Shown: positions 26,047 to 35,908 of the stretch, in pieces
Numbering within the stretch: position 1 is the stretch's first letter
Layout: each line of letters starts with the position of its first letter
NCBI RefSeq assembly: GCF_009758205.1
Contig: NZ_WRXN01000009.1
Coordinates: forward strand, 246,886 to 310,885
Source of the DNA: Chitinophaga tropicalis
GTDB lineage: Bacteria; Bacteroidota; Bacteroidia; Chitinophagales; Chitinophagaceae
Direction of reading: 5' to 3'
DNA length: 64,000 bases
Notes under the pieces: generated by a model
Told to the model about the DNA's origin: nothing
The model's input: only the letters and a program-made list of their open reading frames with translations
Database searches by the model: none
Made by a program: the position numbers and the translations under genes

Positions 26047-27480
26047 ATGAATGTAATCTATAATGTATTAATAAGTAATAACCTCTACGTGGAGGTTTTC
26101 AGGGAAACCATGCCGCTGGTTATCTCAGCTGCGCTGCTGTACCTCCATTACAAAGGGCGGATCACGGCACTGGAAACCATACTGTATGCCTTTGCTGCAG
26201 AGGCGTATACGATGCTTATAATAGGGCCCACATTCACTGCTACTTTTTTTGTGAGTATTGTGTTCATGGTAGAACAGGGACACCGGCTTATTACCGGGCA
26301 GCTGTATGTGCAGCGAAAATATCTTTTACTGCTGCTGCTTCCTGCCCTGTCTAACATTGCCATATTTTTTATCATACAGCTTTACAAAGATCCGTTCTAT
26401 TATCCTGAGGGTAAGCAAACAGCCTTTTACCTACGGCCTCTTTACTTCTATTTCAAGCTTTACCTGCCTCTGTTTGCAATAGGCGCCAAGCTTATACAGG
26501 AAAAAGAGCAGTTATCGTTTGAGTTCTTTTCGGAGGTCATGAAACGGATAGCGAGATTCTCTCTCATGATAGTGATACTGCAGGTAAGCTGTCAATACGC
26601 TTTCAGAAGCGAAGTACTGGGCGAGATACTGGGGTTGCAGCGCCGGTACCTGCAGGAGCAGGCGTCGTCAATGCTTTCGTTGCGTGTGCAGGCTCTTTTT
26701 GCAGAGCCTAAAGTATTCAGCGCCTTCCTTTCATTATGTGTCCCGTTGTATATAAAAGACCGTCAATACTGGATGGCGGGGGTTTGTGTGGTGATGGGAG
26801 TAATGACCATTTCCCAGACATTCTGGATCAACGTATTTGCTGCCGGCATCACCTATTTACTGACATCCGTACTGTCTTCCACGAGGTTGAAAATACTCAG
26901 CACGCTGGGCATTATAATAGGCCTTTTTATGATCGTCGCGGCCTCAAAGGACTATTTCATCAAGATGTACGCAAAGAACCAGCATAATACTATGTATGAG
27001 CTGATATTCAAACGTTCTGTTTACCGGTATGATAATGAGGTCTGGCAAAAGGACAATGTTGTATTAGGCATGCCCCTGCAAAGGGATATGGAATTGCCGG
27101 TGGTGGATTTTTTGAGAGATCAGCCTTACCTGTTGATTTCGGGTTATGGAGCCGGCAACAGCACTTTCATTCCTGCACAATATTTCTTTGGACAGATGAA
27201 CTATGAGAACCGGGTGAATGGTGTGGGAGGGCATAATCTGAATATGCGATGGTTTTATATACTGGCGGAGTTCGGCATATTCTCGCTGTTCATTTTCTTC
27301 TTCACATTAACACAGACCAGGCAGGATATTACGCCTTTCGAGAGCAGTTACCTGGCTTTTATATGGATATGTTTTTTCTTCAGCCAGATAGACCTGTTCC
27401 TGATCATCATAGCATTGCTATGCACGTTCGGGGAAGAGGAAGAAAGTGTTACCGATTATAAAATGATCAGTTATCAGTAG
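26047..27480 (+). CDS. Wzy-like O-antigen/exopolysaccharide polymerase
   Basis: This 477-residue membrane protein has about 11-12 hydrophobic helices and little other conservation, as expected for Wzy. A large loop between late helices includes the segment YGAGNSTFIPAQYFFGQ and GGHNLNMRWFYILAEFG; a loop followed by 'H-N' and an 'AEFG' helix is usual for O-antigen polymerases. An ATG at 25999 would overlap the glycosyltransferase by 38 nt and add an unhydrophobic stretch, so the ATG at 26047 is preferred. Flanking genes for Wzx, Wzc and glycosyltransferases support the call. Confidence 0.75.
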   Translation: MNVIYNVLISNNLYVEVFRETMPLVISAALLYLHYKGRITALETILYAFAAEAYTMLIIGPTFTATFFVSIVFMVEQGHRLITGQLYVQRKYLLLLLLPALSNIAIFFIIQLYKDPFYYPEGKQTAFYLRPLYFYFKLYLPLFAIGAKLIQEKEQLSFEFFSEVMKRIARFSLMIVILQVSCQYAFRSEVLGEILGLQRRYLQEQASSMLSLRVQALFAEPKVFSAFLSLCVPLYIKDRQYWMAGVCVVMGVMTISQTFWINVFAAGITYLLTSVLSSTRLKILSTLGIIIGLFMIVAASKDYFIKMYAKNQHNTMYELIFKRSVYRYDNEVWQKDNVVLGMPLQRDMELPVVDFLRDQPYLLISGYGAGNSTFIPAQYFFGQMNYENRVNGVGGHNLNMRWFYILAEFGIFSLFIFFFTLTQTRQDITPFESSYLAFIWICFFFSQIDLFLIIIALLCTFGEEEESVTDYKMISYQ

Positions 27481-27483
27481 TGT

Positions 27484-28578
27484 ATGGAAATATTCCTGGA
27501 CAATATTGTATTTACCATTCAGAAAGCAGGCGGCGTATCTGTTTACTGGTATGAACTGCTACAGGGCATTTGCAGGAGCGGGTTGCCTGTCAGCTTTCTG
27601 AACGCACGGCTGAACCCTGAGAATATTTTTGAGCAGCGGCTGGATTACCGGCAGCATCATTGCATACGCGAAAGCTGGATACCTTCCAGGTATCTGCGTT
27701 ATATGCCGTTAAGACATACGTTGCCGGAAACGGCGGTGTTTCATGGGGGGTACCTGCGTGTATCGCCCCAGAAGAATGTTGTGAACATACTGACCATACA
27801 TGACCTGGCGCATGAGCGTGGGCTTGCTGTGAACTTTCCACGTGGCCTGGCCAATATCAGCCAGAAGAGGTATGGTATTAAAAAGGCGGATGGTATCATT
27901 TGTATTTCGGACAGCACGCGCAGGGAGCTGTTACATTTTTATCCGCGTACGGACCCCCGTAAAGTAAAGGTGATCTATCATGGTATTTCTGATACTTTTC
28001 ATCCCTGCCATGAAGGTGAGGAGCCTTTGCCCCTGCTTCCACCCGGCTTCGGGCCTTATATTCTGTATGTAGGAGCGAGGAATAACTATAAGAATTTTGC
28101 AGTGGCACTGGAAGCAATGAGATTACTCCCTTCCCGGTATAAGCTGGTAGCTGCCGGCGGTGGCCCCTGGAATAAGCGGGACAGCCTGCTGATAGAACAG
28201 AAACTAGCGGGGCGTTATCATATTGCAGAACGGGTCAGTCCTTCCAACCTGAACCTTCTGTACAATTATGCATGGTGCCTGTTGTACCCCACTTCATACG
28301 AAGGTTTTGGCTTTCCTCCCGGAGAAGCCATGAAGGCAGGCTGCCCCGTTGTTACCGCCAATACCACGTCTATGCCTGAGGTTACAGGCAATGCCGGATT
28401 ACTGGCAGATGAAATATCGGCAGAAGCATTTGCAGAAAAAATACTGTTGCTGGAAAATGAAACATACCGGCAGCGATGTATACAGGCAGGATTAGCACAG
28501 GCGAAGTTATTTACATGGGACAGAAGCGTACAGGAAACTATTTGTTTTTATAAAGATTGCTGGAACAATAAATTTTAG
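27484..28578 (+). CDS. Glycosyltransferase family 4
   Basis: This 364-residue GT-B enzyme has the N-terminal domain VFTIQKAGGVSVYWYELLQG with an acceptor-binding glycine-rich loop. ADGIICISDSTRRELL is the usual linker region. GPYILYVGARNNYKNF opens the donor-binding domain, and YPTSYEGFGFPPGEAMKAG holds the E-x7-E motif that binds the nucleotide sugar. It starts 3 nt after the polymerase stop and ends 2 nt before the next gene. It is likely to be a mannosyl- or similar transferase for the repeat unit. Confidence 0.9.
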   Translation: MEIFLDNIVFTIQKAGGVSVYWYELLQGICRSGLPVSFLNARLNPENIFEQRLDYRQHHCIRESWIPSRYLRYMPLRHTLPETAVFHGGYLRVSPQKNVVNILTIHDLAHERGLAVNFPRGLANISQKRYGIKKADGIICISDSTRRELLHFYPRTDPRKVKVIYHGISDTFHPCHEGEEPLPLLPPGFGPYILYVGARNNYKNFAVALEAMRLLPSRYKLVAAGGGPWNKRDSLLIEQKLAGRYHIAERVSPSNLNLLYNYAWCLLYPTSYEGFGFPPGEAMKAGCPVVTANTTSMPEVTGNAGLLADEISAEAFAEKILLLENETYRQRCIQAGLAQAKLFTWDRSVQETICFYKDCWNNKF

Positions 28579-28580
28579 TC

Positions 28581-29318
28581 ATGAACCTTATCTTCAAAAT
28601 TGCAGACGCAGCCAAAGTATTTGTACAATCCGGCAGGGGCTTAACCTCACTATTACACAAGGGTGTTTCTATTGCATCCACACAACTTTTACACAATTGC
28701 AGGCACTATGTACCGGAGGTAAAAACTATACTGGACGTAGGTGCTAACCAGGGTCAGTTTGCCTTATCTGCCCTTCATTATTATCCTAAGGCCAGTATAC
28801 ACTCCTTTGAGCCGATACCGACAGTGTATCATCTGTTGCAGCAGAACACAAGGAAAACACCGCTGATCCACACCTACAATTTTGCGCTGGGCAGCTGTAA
28901 TGGTACTGTTGAATTTCACAGCAACCATTATTCACATGCCAGCTCTGTACTGAATGTTTCTTCCCTGCATCAGCAGATACTGCCGCATACGGCAGGCTGC
29001 AACAACATAGAAGTACCGGTCAGGTGTATAGACGACCTTCTGCCTGCTATTCCTGTTACGGCGCCTGTACTTTTAAAACTGGATGTACAGGGATATGAGA
29101 AGGAAGTGTTGAAAGGTGCAGTGAGAAGCCTTGACCGTATAGATTACCTTCTCTTCGAAGCTTCTTTTGTTCCGATGTATGAAGGAGAACCGTTGTTTGA
29201 CGAGATGCATAATTATGTGAAAGAGCTGGGCTTTGAATTCATAGCGCCGGTGGGATTTTTACAGACAGATGCTTTACAGATCCTGCAAATGGACCTACTG
29301 TACAGAAGAAAAAAATAG
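28581..29318 (+). CDS. FkbM family methyltransferase
   Basis: This 245-residue protein has motif I TILDVGANQGQFALSAL, then IHSFEPIPTVYHLLQQN and the FkbM hallmark VLLKLDVQGYEKEVLKGA. The C-terminal part EASFVPMYEGEPLFDEM is also typical. It lies between a GT4 and the initiating transferase, with 2- and 5-nt gaps. It is the third clear FkbM gene in this region, indicating a methylated polymer. Confidence 0.9.
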   Translation: MNLIFKIADAAKVFVQSGRGLTSLLHKGVSIASTQLLHNCRHYVPEVKTILDVGANQGQFALSALHYYPKASIHSFEPIPTVYHLLQQNTRKTPLIHTYNFALGSCNGTVEFHSNHYSHASSVLNVSSLHQQILPHTAGCNNIEVPVRCIDDLLPAIPVTAPVLLKLDVQGYEKEVLKGAVRSLDRIDYLLFEASFVPMYEGEPLFDEMHNYVKELGFEFIAPVGFLQTDALQILQMDLLYRRKK

Positions 29319-29323
29319 TCCCC

Positions 29324-30733
29324 ATGAAACAACCAATTCCTACAAACCAGTTTGTCAGGCAGTGCATTGATTACATTGTTTTAACCGCTGCGTTCCTTTT
29401 AACCAGGCATTTCATTGCTGAAAAAGGAGACGTCTTTCTTTCCCGCTTCAATCTGCTGCTGCTTTTTATAAGTATAGGGGTATGGACTGTAACCGGTACA
29501 TCCCTGCGTTTATATGATGATTACAACAAATCGGGGTCTTTCGCTTTCGAGTTTGTTGCAATACTGAAAACGGTGTTGGTCCATACCTGCATATTCACGT
29601 TCCTGTTCTTCTATTGCTTTAAGTATTATCCTTATCCACGAACGTTTACCCTGCTTTACGGTTTTCATATGTTTACCGGGATACTCATTACCAAATATAT
29701 TGTCAAAAAGCTGTTACTGAGACTTCAGTCGCATCATACCAATCCCAGGAATGTGCTGATAGTAGGCACAGGCAGCACCGGTATGAGCTTTTATCAGACC
29801 ATTACTACCAACAATCATTATGGTTATAACTGTGTTGGTTTTGTAGATGAGCATGCTGAAGCACAGTTAAACGGGCGTTACCTGGGTAAGATATCGCAGC
29901 TAAGTGAGATACTGGAGGCTAATGAAATTGATGATGTGATAGTAGCATTACCTGAAACGCAGAAGGTGCTGACAAAGAAAATCATATCTGATAGTGAGAG
30001 GGCAGCCAAACGGGTACAGATCATAGCTGACGCCTATGAATATTGTACGCCGAATGTAAGTATGAATGTGCTGGGCAATATACCTATTGTAAATATACGC
30101 TCTTCGCCACTGGATGAACCGGGGATACAACGTCTTAAACGGGCATTTGATATCTGTTTTTCCCTGGCTGTGCTTGTGGGCTTCGGTTGGTTGTTCCTGC
30201 TGATATCCATCCTGATCAGGTTAACTTCCAAAGGTCCTGTTTTTTACAAACAGGAAAGACGGGGGCTAAGGGATAAAAATATTATCTGTTATAAGTTCCG
30301 TTCCATGTATGCTGATTCCAGTGAGGTGGACAGTAATGGCCAATTCCGGCTTACCCAGCCCAATGACAGCAGGATCACGCCTATAGGCAAGTTTCTGCGC
30401 AAAACCAACCTGGATGAATTACCGCAATTTTTCAATGTGTTAATCGGGAATATGTCTCTTGTAGGCCCAAGGCCACATGCTACGATGGTACATATTGAAG
30501 CGAAGGAAACAGTGCAGCATTATATGTTACGGCAGATGGTGAAACCAGGTATAACAGGGTGGGCGCAGGTGAATGGTTGCCGTGGCGGCGGGAATACAAC
30601 ACAATCAGGGTTGATGCAGAAGCGTGTGGAAATGGACATCTGGTATATTGAGCATTACAGCTTCTGGCTGGATTGCCAGATCATTTTCCAGACAATGATG
30701 AATATGATAAAGGGAGATAAAAACGCCTACTGA
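29324..30733 (+). CDS. Undecaprenyl-phosphate glucose phosphotransferase (WcaJ-like)
   Basis: This is the initiating enzyme, 469 residues. It transfers a sugar-1-phosphate (glucose or a relative) to undecaprenyl phosphate. Four N-terminal helices lead into a CoA-binding-like Rossmann domain, NVLIVGTGSTGMSFYQTI. A fifth hydrophobic segment near residue 285 precedes the catalytic core with FYKQERRGLRDKNIICYKFRSM and KFLRKTNLDELPQFFNVLIG and VGPRPH, the conserved polyisoprenyl-phosphate hexose-1-phosphate transferase motifs. It starts 5 nt after the methyltransferase stop. It defines this locus as a lipid-linked, Wzx/Wzy-type pathway. Confidence 0.92.
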   Translation: MKQPIPTNQFVRQCIDYIVLTAAFLLTRHFIAEKGDVFLSRFNLLLLFISIGVWTVTGTSLRLYDDYNKSGSFAFEFVAILKTVLVHTCIFTFLFFYCFKYYPYPRTFTLLYGFHMFTGILITKYIVKKLLLRLQSHHTNPRNVLIVGTGSTGMSFYQTITTNNHYGYNCVGFVDEHAEAQLNGRYLGKISQLSEILEANEIDDVIVALPETQKVLTKKIISDSERAAKRVQIIADAYEYCTPNVSMNVLGNIPIVNIRSSPLDEPGIQRLKRAFDICFSLAVLVGFGWLFLLISILIRLTSKGPVFYKQERRGLRDKNIICYKFRSMYADSSEVDSNGQFRLTQPNDSRITPIGKFLRKTNLDELPQFFNVLIGNMSLVGPRPHATMVHIEAKETVQHYMLRQMVKPGITGWAQVNGCRGGGNTTQSGLMQKRVEMDIWYIEHYSFWLDCQIIFQTMMNMIKGDKNAY

Positions 30734-30741
30734 CCTGTCTT

Positions 30742-31983
30742 ATGCAATCAAAGCGTTTATTACTGATAACCGGCAACTATATGCCGGAGCCTACCGGTAC
30801 CGGCAAGTGCAATGGTGAGATGATCAGGTGGCTGTCTGCTAACGGTTACGAGTGTACTGTGATCACTTCTTATCCTCATTATCCACAATGGAAGGTGCAG
30901 CCGCCTTATACCCGCAAACGTTACTGGTACAGCAGGGAGCTGTCTGCTGATGGCAGGGCCAGGATATACAGGTGCCCCCAGTATGTTCCCGGCAATCCTT
31001 CCGGCAAAAGAAGGGTACTGATGGACTTTTCCTTTGCGTGTGCAGCATTCCTGCGGATGTTGCCATTGCTGGTCAGCAGGAAATATGATATTGTCATTAC
31101 TGTAGCGCCTCCTTTTCACCTGGGATTAATGGGTGTTCTGTACAAAAAGTTACGCGGGGCCAGGTTCTTTTACCATATACAGGACCTGCAGATAGAAGCT
31201 GCCCGGGACCTGGGTATGATCTCTTCTGCAGCGTTCATACGTTTGCTGTTCAGCATTGAGGGCTATATACTCCGGCAGGCAGACCAGGTAAGCAGTATTT
31301 CTGAAGGGATGATACAAAGGATAAGGGCAAAAGCGGGAAAGGAGATATTCTTTTTCCCGAACTGGACGGATGTCAGCACTTTCTACCCGCTGGAAGACCG
31401 TGAGCAATTAAAGAAAGCCTATGGTTTTGCGGCAACAGACAGGGTCATTCTGTATGCCGGCGCCATTGGAGAAAAACAGGGGCTGGAAACCATACTGCAT
31501 GCAGCATCTGTAATGAAAAGCTCTCCGTCATTCAGGTTCCTTATCTGTGGCGCGGGGCCTTATAAAAAGCAGTTGCAGGACAGGGCTGTGACCATGCGGC
31601 TGGAAAATGTCTTCTTCCCTGAAACACAGCCCTTTGAGCAGTTTAACCGCTTTCTGAATATGGCGGATGTGCATCTTGTTATCCAGAAGTCAGGTGCGGG
31701 AGATCTTGTCATGCCGTCCAAGCTGACCACTATACTGGCTGTTGGCGGACTGGCCCTTGTGACGGCCAATGAAGGTACCAGCCTGCATACGCTGATAAAG
31801 GAACATGAGATAGGTATAGTGATTGCCTCCGATGATCAGCAGGCGCTGGCTGAAGGTATTGTACGGGCAATAGAAAAAAGACAAGAGCATATTACCAGTA
31901 ATGCCCGGCAATATGCTCTCGAATATCTTGCTTTAGATAAAGTAATGATGCGCTTCAGCTCAACTCTCAGGGAGTCCACATAA
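30742..31983 (+). CDS. Glycosyltransferase family 4, WcaI-like
   Basis: This 413-residue GT-B protein opens LLLITGNYMPEPTGTGKCNG, then EMIRWLSANGYECTVIT and YPHYPQWKV, strongly like the WcaI glycosyltransferases of colanic-acid clusters. The donor domain has RVILYAGAIGEKQGLETIL and FLICGAGPYKKQLQ. KSGAGDLVMPSKLTTILAVGG holds the nucleotide-sugar site, broken here only for brevity. It ends the plus-strand operon and overlaps the 3' end of a convergent lipoprotein gene by 17 nt. Confidence 0.88.
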   Translation: MQSKRLLLITGNYMPEPTGTGKCNGEMIRWLSANGYECTVITSYPHYPQWKVQPPYTRKRYWYSRELSADGRARIYRCPQYVPGNPSGKRRVLMDFSFACAAFLRMLPLLVSRKYDIVITVAPPFHLGLMGVLYKKLRGARFFYHIQDLQIEAARDLGMISSAAFIRLLFSIEGYILRQADQVSSISEGMIQRIRAKAGKEIFFFPNWTDVSTFYPLEDREQLKKAYGFAATDRVILYAGAIGEKQGLETILHAASVMKSSPSFRFLICGAGPYKKQLQDRAVTMRLENVFFPETQPFEQFNRFLNMADVHLVIQKSGAGDLVMPSKLTTILAVGGLALVTANEGTSLHTLIKEHEIGIVIASDDQQALAEGIVRAIEKRQEHITSNARQYALEYLALDKVMMRFSSTLREST

Positions 31984-32713
31984 AGTTGGCACTGCCATTT
32001 GATGTGTTGACGGTACCAGATGGGCTAGTTGAGGTAAAGGTAAGATCACAGAAGCTGACAGTGGTAGTGGCACCATCCACTGCTACATAGATCTGACCTG
32101 TTGAAGAAGCAGTCCAAATGGGAGTGGTACTGATTTGTACCGTTACCCTTGCAGCACCGGCAGGTAATGCACCGGATCCTGACTGTACATTATATATACC
32201 TTCTGCCGGAGGCTGATTGTTAGGAAACTCTACTATGACGCTGGCCTGGGAGCTGATACCCTCAATTTTATAGTTATTGTTGCTGGTAGTAGTACCAGTC
32301 ACAGTACCTACAGAAAAACGGGTAACGCCTACCAGTCTTACGTTGTTGCTGTCGAGACCACAGGGGTTCCAGGGACCTGTTACAGTTATGGCTTCTGAAG
32401 AACTGGTGTAAGTACATCCGCCATTGGTTACAACTGTAACGCTGTAGACCTGGTCTTTGCCTTTTATGGGATTGATGATCCTAGGTGATGCTTCATGGGA
32501 TGAGAAACCATTAGGCCCCTCCCATTGATAGGTTTTAGGTTCATCAATACCACTAATGGACAGAAGGAGCGTATCGTTCTGTCCAATAGGCGTTGTTGCA
32601 ATAACCTTAGGTTTCAATCCAAGATCACACACAGTACCACCACCTTTGCCACAACCTTCCAGTAAGCTTGCAAAAACAACAAGAAATGCTAAGAATAGAT
32701 ATTTATACCGCAT
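31967..32713 (-). CDS. Ig-like/PKD-type lipoprotein of unknown function
   Basis: This is a 248-residue lipoprotein. The ATG at 32713 is chosen over the ATG at 32761 because it begins MRYKYLFLAFLVVFASLLEG followed by Cys21, a clear lipobox (LLEGC). Then come a short Gly-rich linker and two beta-rich segments, with YQWEGPNGFSSHEASP and YSVTVVTNGGCTYTSSSEAI, like the PKD/Ig-like modules that accompany secreted Bacteroidota proteins. The second half (about 120-248) is Thr/Ser-rich with GTVTGTTTSNNNYKI. No catalytic motif was seen. It is convergent with the polysaccharide operon, overlapping its last gene by 17 nt. It is anchored in a membrane; whether it binds the polymer is speculation. Confidence 0.7.
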   Translation of the reverse strand: MRYKYLFLAFLVVFASLLEGCGKGGGTVCDLGLKPKVIATTPIGQNDTLLLSISGIDEPKTYQWEGPNGFSSHEASPRIINPIKGKDQVYSVTVVTNGGCTYTSSSEAITVTGPWNPCGLDSNNVRLVGVTRFSVGTVTGTTTSNNNYKIEGISSQASVIVEFPNNQPPAEGIYNVQSGSGALPAGAARVTVQISTTPIWTASSTGQIYVAVDGATTTVSFCDLTFTSTSPSGTVNTSNGSANFMWTP

Positions 32714-33126
32714 TGTTGAATATTCGTCAAAACCCTTAATATTTGTAATTATGATCTTCAAAACAATATTTTGAGATAAGCTCCGTTTAATTCAAAATCA
32801 TTCTTACCGGAAGGATGACCCTTCCCGGATTAGTGAATTTATTTCCTGACAACCGGCTTCCGGAAATAGTATCCCTTCTACCGAAAAATTTTTAATCTCT
32901 GACAAAAGCGACGATCCAAATCCTGGCATAATAGTTGAAATAGTGTAATTTCGAGTAATAAATATAGTAAAATCTTTATTTATTATTATTTTTTTATATT
33001 AATAATGCAATAATACCATATCGTAAAACCATCTAGAAAAACCAGATAACACCTATCATTAACAAGTATTTATGAGCTAAAAAAGGCGCTCAAACATTTT
33101 TCACTTTTAGTGAAGAAATACTGCTT

Positions 33127-33152
33127 TTTTTTGTCCCGAAGGGGACGAAAAA
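33127..33152 (+). terminator. Hairpin with flanking T and A runs
   Basis: GTCCC (33133-33137) pairs with GGGAC (33142-33146) around GAAG, extended by T-A pairs on both sides. CGGGTTTTT follows. It may be a terminator in either direction. The adjacent gene ends are both on the minus strand, so the plus-strand reading has no obvious gene. Confidence 0.4.
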
Positions 33153-33178
33153 CGGGTTTTTCATGCCTGGAAACAAGA

Positions 33179-33212
33179 AGGGCTGATCCCGAAAGATCAG
33201 CCCTGAGGTTTT
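33179..33212 (-). terminator. Terminator hairpin after the GH2 gene
   Basis: A perfect 10-bp stem, AGGGCTGATC (33179-33188) and GATCAGCCCT (33195-33204), with a CCGAAA loop, lies about 24 nt after the GH2 stop. On the plus side GAGGTTTT follows; on the minus side the T content is modest (TCTTGTTTC). Confidence 0.6.
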
Positions 33213-33227
33213 AAAAAATGATCCGGA

Positions 33228-35867
33228 TCATCGGATATTGATAGTTTGTTCCGGCACGTTCCATCCGTAAACTGTTACTTCTGCATTGCCATTTCTTTTA
33301 ACAGCGGCTCCGCTGATAGTTACGATCTTCTCTTCACCGGGCAATACTGATACATAGTTATCATTATAGAATACGGGGAGGATGCGTTTTTTAGTTTTTG
33401 TATCTACCAGGGATACGCGGTTGAAGAAAGCCACAGGACCATTGGCCGGGTTGGAGATCTTCACGCTAATATTTTCGTCATCAATCTTTTGTGCAGTGAT
33501 CTGTACTTTGGCAGCCTTCATTTTCTGTAAACCGGAGTAGTTTCCTTTTGCATCGGGGAACCAGTACAGGTTATCATCTATCACTTTCCTGTCCTTATCT
33601 CTCAGCCGGACGGAGAGGAACACGCCTTCGCTGCTACCCAGCTTGTCCAGTGCAGATTTCACTGAAAGATATTTCTGGGAAGTTTTAGGGCTTATTTCGG
33701 TAAATACCTGTGTGATGAGGGTATCTTCTCCCTTCATATTATAGACCTTCAGTTCAAGCATTATGTCTGTATAGTAGCGGAATGTATTGTTGACTGTGAG
33801 GATGGTGCCATCTATAGGGTTACACATGGCATGCAGTGGAGCGCTACCGTTATGTAAACCATAGAGACAGGCGTTGGGATCGAGGTAGTAGTCGTACATC
33901 TGTCCGCGGAGAGCCGTCCACGGGTTCTGTGTTTTCCATATGATCACACCCGTATACCAGTCCCACATATGTGAGCTGAAGCCTTCCATGAGTGCGCGGT
34001 ACTGATCATAATTCACTAACTGGGCTTTATTGGCAAAGTCTTTTACATTTTCAGGTTTGCCGTAGGGGTCCAGGTGATCAAAATAAGGGATGTATTTATG
34101 ATAGTCCCATACGGAGTCTACACCACCGGGTGCATTTACGGGTGCTTTCATGTTAGCTGCCGGGATAAACCGTTCCAGGGACTCGTAATCTCCTACTCCC
34201 ACGGAACCTACTTCAGAGTTGAAGGGGAAGGTCCTTTCATTCCAGAACACTGACATGGGCTGGATGTTATAAGGGCCGTCTCCGTTGCCTCCGAGGAAGT
34301 TGTAGGACATGCTGTCTGTATTGGAATAATGGAAGAAGAAACGGGTATTATCCAGTTGTGGCAGTATGGAATCTTTGATGGCGGAGAGGATATCTGCCGG
34401 AGGGGTGATCTCATTACCGCCGCACCAGAAAGCGAGTGAGGCGTAGTTGCGCAGCATTTTTACCTGGTCGGCCACGGAAGTGATGAACAGGTTATGATCA
34501 TCAGGATAATTGCGGCGTGTCCACTGGTCTTCTTTTTTCATGGGGTCTACCCATCTGCCGTTACAATCGCCTGACATCCAGAAGTCCTGGAATACCAGCA
34601 GGCCGTACCGGTCACATGCCTCATAGAACTCGGGGCGTTCTGTCAGGCTTCCACCCCAGATACGAATGAGGTTCAGGTTCATATCTCTGTGGAAGCGGAT
34701 CTCTGCATCGTAGCGTTCATCGCTGAAGCGGAACATGGCATCTGAGGTGATCCAGTTACCTCCTTTGATGAAGATCTTCTGTCCGTTCACGGCTACTTCC
34801 CGGCTCCTGGTGTGAGCATTCCAGTAGGTCTGTATTTCCCTGATACCTACGCTGATATCTTCTGTATCGTCTGTTTTGCTGTTATTTACAAATTCCAGCT
34901 GGGAGGTATAGAGGTGCTGTTCACCATAGCCGCTGGGCCACCATAATTCCGGATTCTTTACTTCCAGGTCAGGCAGGGCTACGGTAGCGGTGGAATGAGG
35001 GGCCAGGGTGACTTTTGCGGTAACAGTGTTTCCGGCCAGCTTATAGCGTATTGTACCTGCAATGGTTTTTGCTGTGGCGTTTTCCAGCTCAGTGGATACC
35101 TGAACTGTAGCGGGTGATTGTTGTCCTTCCGGCAATCTTACGCCAGGTACTTTAGTGATGATGTGTGGATTTTTGATACGTACTGCACCGGTTTTTTCGA
35201 TGGTCACTTTATCCCATATACCGGTGTTCCGGTCTCTCATAGGCTGGATCCAGTCCCAGCCGGCGGTGTACTGCGGCCCGACGTTCTTTGCGATGGTACC
35301 GTCGCCACCCTGGCCACCGTTAGGATTGCCAACAATGGCGGGAGGATATACCACTACTGCCAGGCGGTTATGACCATCTTTAGCCAGCCACTGTGTTATA
35401 TTATACGAGTGGCGGAGATAAGTGCCGAAATGAGTGGAAGGATTGAGGCGGTGGCCATTCAGGTAAATGTCACAACCGTCGTTCACACCTCTGAAATGCA
35501 GCCATACCTGGCCATCGGCAGCGGGTTGCTGTTCTGTAAAATCCTTTACAAACCAGTAGGTATAGTGGTCCCGTCCTGTAAAATAAATATCAGGTATGCG
35601 TTGATTGTTCATTCCATAGAAGGGATCCGGCACCAGTTTATTATTCAGTAAGGTTGTGAGCACTGTGCCCGGTACAGTGGCCGGCAGCCAGTCTTTCAGC
35701 CCGTACGACGGGCTGGAGAGAGTTTCACCTTTTACAGTGACCTTGCCTATGTTATTACATTGCCAGCCGCTGTTCAATTCATACTGGCTTTGCGCAGCCA
35801 ATGGTAAAAAAGGTAATAATAAGAGACCTGTTGCATTCAATAATTTCCGAACCATATTTATTTGCAT
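33228..35867 (-). CDS. Glycoside hydrolase family 2, exo-glucosaminidase/mannosidase-like
   Basis: This is a secreted enzyme of about 879 residues. The start is taken at 35867 because the promoter at 35909-35939 would begin transcription near 35902, excluding the ATG at 35906. The product then begins MQINMVRKLL with a signal peptide ending LPLAAQSQ. GH2 domains appear in order: sugar-binding (GVNDGCDIYLNGHRLN), Ig-like, and the TIM barrel with IRIWGGSLTERPEFYEACDR, LLVFQDFWMSGDCNGRW and AFWCGGNEITPP, whose Glu is the expected acid/base. NSEVGSVGVGDYESLERF probably holds the nucleophile Glu. These motifs match exo-beta-D-glucosaminidases and mannosylglycoprotein endo-beta-mannosidases, so the exact substrate is uncertain. 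It acts in the periplasm or outside. Confidence 0.85.
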   Translation of the reverse strand: MQINMVRKLLNATGLLLLPFLPLAAQSQYELNSGWQCNNIGKVTVKGETLSSPSYGLKDWLPATVPGTVLTTLLNNKLVPDPFYGMNNQRIPDIYFTGRDHYTYWFVKDFTEQQPAADGQVWLHFRGVNDGCDIYLNGHRLNPSTHFGTYLRHSYNITQWLAKDGHNRLAVVVYPPAIVGNPNGGQGGDGTIAKNVGPQYTAGWDWIQPMRDRNTGIWDKVTIEKTGAVRIKNPHIITKVPGVRLPEGQQSPATVQVSTELENATAKTIAGTIRYKLAGNTVTAKVTLAPHSTATVALPDLEVKNPELWWPSGYGEQHLYTSQLEFVNNSKTDDTEDISVGIREIQTYWNAHTRSREVAVNGQKIFIKGGNWITSDAMFRFSDERYDAEIRFHRDMNLNLIRIWGGSLTERPEFYEACDRYGLLVFQDFWMSGDCNGRWVDPMKKEDQWTRRNYPDDHNLFITSVADQVKMLRNYASLAFWCGGNEITPPADILSAIKDSILPQLDNTRFFFHYSNTDSMSYNFLGGNGDGPYNIQPMSVFWNERTFPFNSEVGSVGVGDYESLERFIPAANMKAPVNAPGGVDSVWDYHKYIPYFDHLDPYGKPENVKDFANKAQLVNYDQYRALMEGFSSHMWDWYTGVIIWKTQNPWTALRGQMYDYYLDPNACLYGLHNGSAPLHAMCNPIDGTILTVNNTFRYYTDIMLELKVYNMKGEDTLITQVFTEISPKTSQKYLSVKSALDKLGSSEGVFLSVRLRDKDRKVIDDNLYWFPDAKGNYSGLQKMKAAKVQITAQKIDDENISVKISNPANGPVAFFNRVSLVDTKTKKRILPVFYNDNYVSVLPGEEKIVTISGAAVKRNGNAEVTVYGWNVPEQTINIR

Positions 35868-35908
35868 GATGTTTAAAGGCAGTGTATTGCCATGTTCACT
35901 GATCAAAG

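Larger units (their letters stand above)
32714..33227. other. AT-rich intergenic region with two hairpins
   Basis: About 510 nt lie between the lipoprotein start and the GH2 stop. No reading frame is credible. It holds AT-rich sequence (around 32940-33060) and two hairpins at 33127-33152 and 33179-33204. The lipoprotein promoter should lie here, but no good TAnnTTTG match was seen. Confidence 0.5.
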
